Assembly (NCBI GenBank): GCA_944376235.1
Contig: CALWCA010000004.1
Location: 62,001 to 126,000 of the forward strand
Direction of reading: 5' to 3'
DNA from: an uncultured Clostridia bacterium
Lineage (GTDB): Bacteria > Bacillota > Clostridia > Oscillospirales > Feifaniaceae
DNA: 64,000 bases
The notes below the pieces were generated by a model. It searched no databases. It was not told the DNA's origin and saw only the letters and a list, made by a program, of their open reading frames with translations. Positions 58,825 to 64,000 of the stretch are shown here, piece after piece. The stretch's first letter is position 1; every line of letters starts with the position of its first letter. Made by a program: the position numbers and the translations under genes.

Positions 58825-61092
58825 ATGGCGGACCGGAAAGAAGCGGCGCGTCCAAAGACGCAGCCGGAAGGAGAGGCCGATGCGCCGGCAGTGGCGGCTC
58901 CCGCAAGGGGAGAAGTGCCGGGGGAGGCGGCTGCCGGAGAGAACGCGGCGCGGGGGAGAAAAGCGCCCGCCGGAGGGGCCGCGCCGGCGCACAGGGAGGC
59001 GGCAGAGGCCGGGGGAAAAGAGGCGCCGCCGGCTGTGGCAGCCCGCCAAAGGGGGCCGGTGCGCGGAGAAAGCACAGCCGCAAAAGAGAGGGCTTTAAGG
59101 CAGGAGATGCCTTTTCGGGAGGCCGCGCCGGCGGGGCAGCAGCCGAGGAGCGAGACGGCGCCCGGGCAAGAGCCGACCAAAGGGGGTGCCGGGGCAGCTT
59201 CCAAAGACGCTGCGGGTGAGAATTTTGAGCAGCGTCTGCTGCGGCTGCGCCGCAAGGCGCGTGCGCTGCCCCTGCTGCCAGGCGTCTATTTCATGAAAAA
59301 TGCCGAGGGGAAAATTATCTATGTGGGCAAGGCCAAGGCGCTGCGCAACCGCGTGTCGAGCTACTTTGTAGGCGTTGAGAGCCATACGCCCAAGGTGGCC
59401 TCCATGGTGGCGCAAGTGGCCGATTTTGACACCATCATCACGGCCAACGAGCTTGAGGCGCTGGTGCTGGAATGCTCGCAGATCAAGCAGTATATGCCCC
59501 ACTACAACATCCTGCTCAAGGACGACAAGAGCTATCCCTACATCAAGGTGACGGTGAAGGAGCCCTATCCGCGCGTGACGCTCACCCGCCGCCGGGAGGA
59601 GGACGGCAGCCTCTACTTCGGGCCGTACAGCGGCAGTGTCAGGGACGTGGTCTCGACCATTCAAAAGACCTTTCTTCTGCCCTCGTGCAGCCGCGTGTTC
59701 CCGCGCGACATCGGCAAGGGCAGGCCCTGCCTCAACGCCGCCATCAAGACCTGCATGGCGCCTTGCTCGGGCAAGGTGACGCAAGAGCAGTACCTTGAGG
59801 CGGTGGACGAGGCGGTGGCCTTTCTGGAGGGAAAGCAGGGCGACCTGGTGAAGGAGCTGTCAAAGCGTATGGAGCAGGCTGCCGAGCAGCTGCGCTTTGA
59901 GGAGGCGGCGCGGCTGCGCGACCGTCTGCAGGCGCTGCAAAAGCTCGAGCAGGGCCAGAAGGTGGTGGATGCGCCAAATGTGCAGCGCGATGTCATCTGC
60001 CTGCGCTTTGACGACAAGAACGCCGCCGTGGTGGTGCTCACCATCCGAAACGGGCGGCTGACCCTGGCAGACAGCTTCCTCTTTGAGCGGACCCAGCTCG
60101 AGCCGCCGGAGGCCGGCATGTCGGCCTTTGTCAAGCAGCACTACCTGCAGCGCACCGACATCCCGCGCGAGATTTTGCTCTCGGTGCTGCCAGACGAAGC
60201 GGACCTGCTCGAGCAGTATCTCACGGGCAGGGCGGGGCGCAGGGTGCATCTGCGGGTGCCGCAGCGCGGCGAGGCGCGCCGCGTGCTGGAGCTTGCCGAG
60301 CGCAACGCGGAGCAGAGCCTGGCCCGGCTGTCCGACCGCGAGGAAAAGGTGCGCCGGGGCGTGGCCGAGCTGGGCGCGCTGACCGGGCTGGCACAGCCGC
60401 CGCGCCGCATCGAGGCGGTGGACATCTCCAACACGAGCGGCAGCGAGGTGGTGGGCGGCATCGTGGTCTTCGTGGACGGGAGGCCCTCCAAGAAGGACTA
60501 CAAGCGATACAAAATCAAGACCGTGGAGGGGCAAGACGACTACGAATCCATGCGCGAGGTGGTGTGGCGCCGCATGCGGCGCTTCCAGAAGGGGGAGGCC
60601 GGCTTTGAGACGCTGCCGGACCTGCTGCTGCTCGACGGCGGCAAGGGGCAGCTCTCGGCCGTCCGGGAAATTCTCGATGAGCTTGAGATTGACATTCCCG
60701 TCTTCGGCATGGTCAAGGACGACAGGCACCGCACGCGCGGCCTGGTGGGCGAACAGGGCGAAATCACGCCGCGTCCCGTCAGCCCGGCATTTGTGCTGCT
60801 GGCCCAGATCCAGGAGGAGGTCCACCGCTACGCCATCGCTTACCACCGGGCGCTGCGCGGGAAAAAGACCTTCTCCTCCCAGCTTTCCAATATCCCGGGC
60901 ATTGGCAAAGCCCGGGCTGCGGCGCTGCTCTCGGAGCTCAAGACGCTTGACGCAATCAAACGGGCCGCGCCGCAGGAGCTGGCCGGGGTGCCGGGCATGA
61001 ACCGGGCGGCGGCGCAGGCCGTGTGGCAGCACTTCCACGGGGAAATTTCACAAAATATGGAAGATGTTGACCAAACGGGCAAAAGCAAGTAA
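58825..61092 (+). CDS. uvrC: Excinuclease ABC subunit C with long N-terminal extension
   Basis: A 755-residue UvrC (typical length about 600). The GIY-YIG nuclease begins only at LPLLPGVYFMKNAEGKIIYV (about residue 148); the UVR motif lies around 345-375, the RNase-H-like domain at about 420-640 (VDISNTSGSEVVGG), and helix-hairpin-helix motifs at the end (IPGIGKARAAALL). The first 145 residues are low-complexity Ala/Gly/Glu/Lys/Arg-rich sequence. The ATG at 58825 has GAGGAAAGGAGGG upstream; no good internal start precedes the nuclease domain, so the extension is likely translated. Confidence 0.92.
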   Translation: MADRKEAARPKTQPEGEADAPAVAAPARGEVPGEAAAGENAARGRKAPAGGAAPAHREAAEAGGKEAPPAVAARQRGPVRGESTAAKERALRQEMPFREAAPAGQQPRSETAPGQEPTKGGAGAASKDAAGENFEQRLLRLRRKARALPLLPGVYFMKNAEGKIIYVGKAKALRNRVSSYFVGVESHTPKVASMVAQVADFDTIITANELEALVLECSQIKQYMPHYNILLKDDKSYPYIKVTVKEPYPRVTLTRRREEDGSLYFGPYSGSVRDVVSTIQKTFLLPSCSRVFPRDIGKGRPCLNAAIKTCMAPCSGKVTQEQYLEAVDEAVAFLEGKQGDLVKELSKRMEQAAEQLRFEEAARLRDRLQALQKLEQGQKVVDAPNVQRDVICLRFDDKNAAVVVLTIRNGRLTLADSFLFERTQLEPPEAGMSAFVKQHYLQRTDIPREILLSVLPDEADLLEQYLTGRAGRRVHLRVPQRGEARRVLELAERNAEQSLARLSDREEKVRRGVAELGALTGLAQPPRRIEAVDISNTSGSEVVGGIVVFVDGRPSKKDYKRYKIKTVEGQDDYESMREVVWRRMRRFQKGEAGFETLPDLLLLDGGKGQLSAVREILDELEIDIPVFGMVKDDRHRTRGLVGEQGEITPRPVSPAFVLLAQIQEEVHRYAIAYHRALRGKKTFSSQLSNIPGIGKARAAALLSELKTLDAIKRAAPQELAGVPGMNRAAAQAVWQHFHGEISQNMEDVDQTGKSK

Positions 61093-61144
61093 AATAGGGA
61101 GTAGCAAGCAGGGCACAAGCGGTGCAAGGAGGGCTGTGTCGCAC

Positions 61145-61702
61145 ATGAGAGTGATTACCGGAAAGGCGCGGGGGACAAGGCTGCAGACGCTGGAGGGCGA
61201 TGCAACGCGGCCCACCATCGAGCGGGTCAAGGAGGCCATGTTCAGCGCCATCCAGTTTGAGATTGAAGGGCGCACGGCGCTGGATTTGTTTGCGGGAAGC
61301 GGACAGCTTGGCATTGAGGCGCTGTCGCGCGGGGCGCACCGGTGCGACTTTGTGGACAGCGCGCCGGGCGCGGTGCGCGTGGTGACGGAAAACCTCAAAA
61401 AGTGCCGCATGATTGAGCAGGCCGCCGTCCATCAAAAGACGTGGGACGCCTTTTTGAAGACCTCCAAGACCCGCTACAGCCTGATCTTTCTCGACCCGCC
61501 CTACCGCTCGGGGCTCTGCCTTGCGGCGATGGAGGCGCTGTGCGAGGGGCATTTGGCAAACCATGCCATTGTCGTGTGCGAGACGGCGCCGGAGGAGACG
61601 CTGCCTGAGCAGGTGGGCCCGCTTGCGCTGTCCAAGACGACAAAGTACGGCAATACCCGCGTCTTTTTGTATCGGACGGTGGGACTGGGGGAAGGAAAGT
61701 GA
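61145..61702 (+). CDS. rsmD: 16S rRNA (guanine966-N2)-methyltransferase RsmD
   Basis: A 185-residue methyltransferase: RVITGKARGTRL at the start, ATRPTIERVKEAMFSAI, SAM site ALDLFAGSGQLGIEALSRGA, and motif IV FLDPPYRSG. It modifies G966 of 16S rRNA. ATG at 61145; a GTG at 61136 is in frame but too close to AAGGAGGG. Overlaps coaD by four bases. Confidence 0.93.
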   Translation: MRVITGKARGTRLQTLEGDATRPTIERVKEAMFSAIQFEIEGRTALDLFAGSGQLGIEALSRGAHRCDFVDSAPGAVRVVTENLKKCRMIEQAAVHQKTWDAFLKTSKTRYSLIFLDPPYRSGLCLAAMEALCEGHLANHAIVVCETAPEETLPEQVGPLALSKTTKYGNTRVFLYRTVGLGEGK

Positions 61703-62184
61703 CAAAAGTGATTTGCCCCGGGAGCTTCAATCCCGTCACGAGAGGGCATGTCAACGTCTTTGAACGCTGCTCGCGCCTGTTTGACGAGGTGGTGGTGGTG
61801 GTCATGCACAACGCCGCCAAGACCTACCATGTTTCGGCGCAGCAGAGGGTGGACTGGATTGAGCAGTCGGTGGCCCATCTGCCCAACGTCAGGGTCGACG
61901 CCTGCGGCGGCCTTTTGGCCGAGTATGCCGTGCAGTGCGGAGCCAAATTCATTGTCAAGGGCGTGCGCGACGCCGCAGACATGGTGGTGGAAACCCAGAT
62001 GTACTACGCCAACCGCGAGGCGTCGCAGGGACGGGTCGACACGCTGCTGCTGCCGACGCAGGAGGAGTTTGTCTATCTGAGCTCCTCCATCGTGCGCGAC
62101 GTGGCCTCCTACGGGGGCGACATCTCCGCCTTTGTGCCGCCTGTTATTTTAGAGCAGGTGGCCAAGGCCTATCGGAAGGGATAA
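61699..62184 (+). CDS. coaD: Phosphopantetheine adenylyltransferase
   Basis: A 161-residue enzyme of coenzyme A synthesis that adenylates 4'-phosphopantetheine. Nucleotidyltransferase motif CPGSFNPVTRGH (TRGH at 14-17) and the ATP loop YLSSSIVRDVA are clear. GTG start overlapping rsmD. rsmD-coaD is a conserved pair. Confidence 0.95.
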   Translation: MTKVICPGSFNPVTRGHVNVFERCSRLFDEVVVVVMHNAAKTYHVSAQQRVDWIEQSVAHLPNVRVDACGGLLAEYAVQCGAKFIVKGVRDAADMVVETQMYYANREASQGRVDTLLLPTQEEFVYLSSSIVRDVASYGGDISAFVPPVILEQVAKAYRKG

Positions 62185-62224
62185 AAAAACACTCCCCCGA
62201 CGGGGGAGCGGGGAGGAAGATATC

Positions 62225-62776
62225 ATGAATTTAGAGGATCTGTTTGACCGGCTGCAGGAGCTGTTTGAGGAGTCCTGGCGCATGCCCCTGTCCAACGGCA
62301 AGGCCGTGGTGGATGTGCTGGAGGCCACCGAGCTGGTGCGCGAGCTGCGCTCCAACCTGCCGGTGGAGCTGGAGCAGGCGCGGCGCATTGTGGAGGAGCG
62401 AAAGGAGATTGTCACCACGGCGCGCCGCGAGGCCGAGGTGATGCTCAAAAACGCCGAGGAAAAGGCAAAATTCATGACGTCGCGCGAGGAAATCGTGGCG
62501 GCGGCCAACCGCGAGGCCAATGAAATCCTGCTCGAGGCCAAGCGGCAGGCAAGCGAGGTGCTCAAGCAGGCCACCGAGCAGGCCACCGAGCAGCTCGAGC
62601 TGGCCGGAAAGCAGGTGGCCGAGCAGGTGGCCGACACCAACGCGCGGGTCAAGGAGCTGCGCACCACCACCAACGAGTATGTCGAGCAGGTGCTGGCCAT
62701 GGTCGACAAGAGCCTCAGCCAGGCTGTGGCCGATGTGAGGCAGGCGCAGCAGAATTTCAAGTCGGCGCGGCTGTAA
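62225..62776 (+). CDS. Coiled-coil protein of unknown function (rsmD-coaD neighbour)
   Basis: A 183-residue, almost entirely helical protein: an N-terminal short helix (LEDLFDRLQELFEESWRM), then a long Glu/Ala/Arg coiled coil (about 45-180; LEQARRIVEERKEIVTTARR, ANREANEILLEAKRQASEVL). It resembles ATP-synthase b-chain-like or DivIVA-like cell-division helpers annotated beside coaD in Clostridia, but nothing fixes its function. A CTCCCCCGACGGGGGAG hairpin (62192-62208) lies before its ribosome-binding site. Confidence 0.65.
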   Translation: MNLEDLFDRLQELFEESWRMPLSNGKAVVDVLEATELVRELRSNLPVELEQARRIVEERKEIVTTARREAEVMLKNAEEKAKFMTSREEIVAAANREANEILLEAKRQASEVLKQATEQATEQLELAGKQVAEQVADTNARVKELRTTTNEYVEQVLAMVDKSLSQAVADVRQAQQNFKSARL

Positions 62777-62817
62777 GAAATGAATATACATTAAAACAAG
62801 AATAATTATTCATATTG

Positions 62818-62855
62818 AAGAAAAGCGTCTTCGGGGAAGGCGCTTTTCTTTTGTG
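62818..62855 (+). terminator. Terminator after the coiled-coil gene
   Basis: AGAAAAGCG/CGCTTTTCT stem with a loop around TCTTCGGGGAAGG, then TTTTG. Confidence 0.75.
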
Positions 62856-62885
62856 AAAAAAAGAGCTGCCGGGGTTATTTTCTTG

Positions 62886-62913
62886 TTGCAATTTTCAAAA
62901 TCTATGGTAAACT
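62886..62913 (+). promoter_or_regulatory. Promoter of the mraZ operon
   Basis: TTGCAA (62886-62891), 16-bp spacer, TAAACT (62908-62913), immediately upstream of the MraZ repeats. Confidence 0.6.
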
Positions 62914-62922
62914 GATGTCATA

Positions 62923-62958
62923 GTGGAGTAAAAGGGAGTTAAAGGGAGCCAAGTGGGG
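62923..62958 (+). promoter_or_regulatory. MraZ operator: four direct repeats at 10-bp spacing
   Basis: GTGGAG (62923), AGGGAG (62933), AGGGAG (62943), GTGGGG (62953), each starting exactly 10 bp after the last. MraZ binds such GTGG(A/T)G-type repeats near the start of its own operon. The position, just after the -10, suits repression of mraZ-rsmH. Confidence 0.85.
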
Positions 62959-63034
62959 ATTTTCCCAAAGGTATAAAAATACAAACGAATGTTCTTTTTC
63001 TCCATATCCGTTTTGCCGAAAGGGGGGACAAGCC

Positions 63035-63454
63035 GTGCTCATCGGTCAGGTACAACACAGCCTTGACGCCAAGGGAAGACTCATCATCCCGCAGAGGTTC
63101 CGCAGCGATTTGGGAGACCGGTTTGTCGCCACCAGAGGGCTTGACGGCTGCATTTCCCTCTATCCGATGGAGGAATGGGAGCGGCTGGCCCAGCAGATCC
63201 GGTCGGCGCCCATTGCGGAGGGGCGCACGATGCAGAGATATTTTTTCGGCTTTGCCGAGGAGCAGCAGCCCGATTCGCAGGGGCGCGTTTTGATTTCGGC
63301 CAAGCTGCGGCAAATTGCCGGGCTCCAAAAGGAAGTTGTGATTGTGGGCGTTGAGTCGCACGTGGAGGTCTGGGACGCGCAGGCCTGGGAGCGTGTGGAG
63401 GGCAGCGTGGAGGACGAGGATGTCATTGCGGCGCTGTCGCGCAGTGGATTCTAG
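63035..63454 (+). CDS. mraZ: Transcriptional regulator MraZ
   Basis: A 139-residue AbrB-fold regulator of the division/cell-wall cluster. The two MraZ domains each have the D-x-x-GR signature: LDAKGRLIIPQRFR (near residue 10) and PDSQGRVLISAKLR (near 80). It binds its own promoter repeats as a ring. GTG start behind AAAGGGGGG. Confidence 0.95.
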   Translation: MLIGQVQHSLDAKGRLIIPQRFRSDLGDRFVATRGLDGCISLYPMEEWERLAQQIRSAPIAEGRTMQRYFFGFAEEQQPDSQGRVLISAKLRQIAGLQKEVVIVGVESHVEVWDAQAWERVEGSVEDEDVIAALSRSGF

Positions 63455-63469
63455 CGGGGAGGCGGCGTC

Positions 63470-64000
63470 ATGACCCATGTTCCGGTGCTGCTGCACGAGG
63501 CGGTTGCGGCGCTTGACATCAAGCCGCAGGGCGTTTATGTCGACGGCACGATGGGCGGCGGCGGCCACAGCCTGGCCATTGCGCAGCGTCTGACGACGGG
63601 GCGGCTGATCTGTATTGACAAGGACGATTATGCCCATGAGCGCGCCCGCGAGACGCTTGCGCCGGTGGCGCAGCGCGTGAGCTTTGTGAAGGACGACTTT
63701 TGCAATCTTGCCGCGATTTTGGACAGGCTCGGGCAGCCCGCCATCGACGGGCTGCTGCTGGATTTGGGGGTCTCCTCCTTCCAGCTTGACGACGCCGCGC
63801 GCGGCTTTTCCTATACCAAGGAGGCGCCGCTCGACATGCGCATGGACAGGAGCGGCCCCGTCACGGCGGGGGACATTGTCAACGGCTGGGACGAGCGCGA
63901 GCTTGCCGACCTGCTCTTTCGCTATGGGGAGGAGCGCCATGCCAGGCGCATTGCGGCCGCCATTGTGCGGCACAGGCAGGAGCGCCCCATTGAGACCACG
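63470..64000 (+). CDS. rsmH: 16S rRNA (cytosine1402-N4)-methyltransferase RsmH, N-terminal part
   Basis: The first 177 residues of MraW/RsmH; the gene runs off the window. HVPVLLHEAV at the start, SAM motif YVDGTMGGGGHS, FVKDDFCNL, and GLLLDLGVSSFQLDDAARGFS are diagnostic. It starts 15 bp after mraZ behind GGGGAGG. The mraZ-rsmH pair opens the dcw cluster. Confidence 0.95.
   Translation, partial: MTHVPVLLHEAVAALDIKPQGVYVDGTMGGGGHSLAIAQRLTTGRLICIDKDDYAHERARETLAPVAQRVSFVKDDFCNLAAILDRLGQPAIDGLLLDLGVSSFQLDDAARGFSYTKEAPLDMRMDRSGPVTAGDIVNGWDERELADLLFRYGEERHARRIAAAIVRHRQERPIETT

Overview
This window is a chromosomal segment of a high-GC, endospore-forming member of the Clostridia (Firmicutes). The sequence alone does not fix the genus; an Oscillospiraceae/Ruminococcaceae-type gut anaerobe is the best guess. 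The evidence is a complete spoIIAA-spoIIAB-sigF operon, a primary sigma factor, ylxM-ffh-rpsP-khpA-rimM-trmD in canonical order, an ECF transporter core (two ATPases plus EcfT), the mraZ-rsmH start of a division/cell-wall cluster with MraZ-type operator repeats, HPr with both His15 and Ser46, and TTGACA-17-TATAAT promoters. Most genes lie on the plus strand and are housekeeping. No prophage, insertion sequence, CRISPR array or integrase was recognised.

Layout. 1-10.7 kb: 3' end of valS, folC, the sporulation sigma-F operon, pcrA helicase, an rRNA-methyltransferase-like gene, ecfA1-ecfA2-ecfT and truA. 10.7-15.1 kb: a DUF5711-like membrane protein, a CvpA-like protein and a ClpE-type AAA+ unfoldase. 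15.2-15.7 kb: a minus-strand tRNA operon (Gly-Arg-His-Gln) with its own promoter and terminator. 16-22.7 kb: hflX, a YigZ/IMPACT protein, then dgt-like-dnaG-rpoD-xpt. 23-27 kb: tRNA-Ser, a short DtxR-family regulator, and an accessory locus of a glycosyltransferase and a collagen-like protein that looks like a spore-surface glycoprotein system. 27.3-33.3 kb: a stand-alone glutamate-synthase-domain protein, a putative lipoprotein, a small membrane protein that probably starts at ATT, and a large WG-repeat protein. 33.4-36.3 kb: a P-type ATPase behind a yybP-ykoY manganese riboswitch with an overlapping terminator. 36.5-42.3 kb: a VOC protein, a PLP enzyme, a thioredoxin / short-chain dehydrogenase / thioredoxin reductase / Rrf2 operon, a zinc-ribbon protein and a UlaG-like metallo-hydrolase. 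42.6-50 kb: phosphohexomutase, ABC-F ATPase, MFS transporter, nitroreductase, FAH-family hydrolase and GtrA-like protein. 50-54 kb: the SRP/ribosome-maturation operon. 54.3-58.3 kb: an O-antigen-ligase-like protein, a GT4 glycosyltransferase and two DUF4330-like proteins, overlapping or closely spaced. 58.4-64 kb: HPr, uvrC with an unusual N-terminal extension, rsmD, coaD, a coiled-coil protein, mraZ and the 5' part of rsmH.

The most interesting material is (i) the collagen-like protein, which has no signal peptide, a Cys-rich N-terminus and two near-identical inserted 52-residue modules, next to its glycosyltransferase; (ii) a recurrent intergenic architecture of two back-to-back long perfect hairpins (stems up to 22 bp); (iii) the thioredoxin/Rrf2 operon with a promoter dyad; (iv) the Mn riboswitch promoter with a 6-3-6 dyad over the -10 and start region; and (v) the roughly 145-residue Ala/Gly/Glu-rich leader on UvrC. 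All calls are from reading the sequence; no database search was run.
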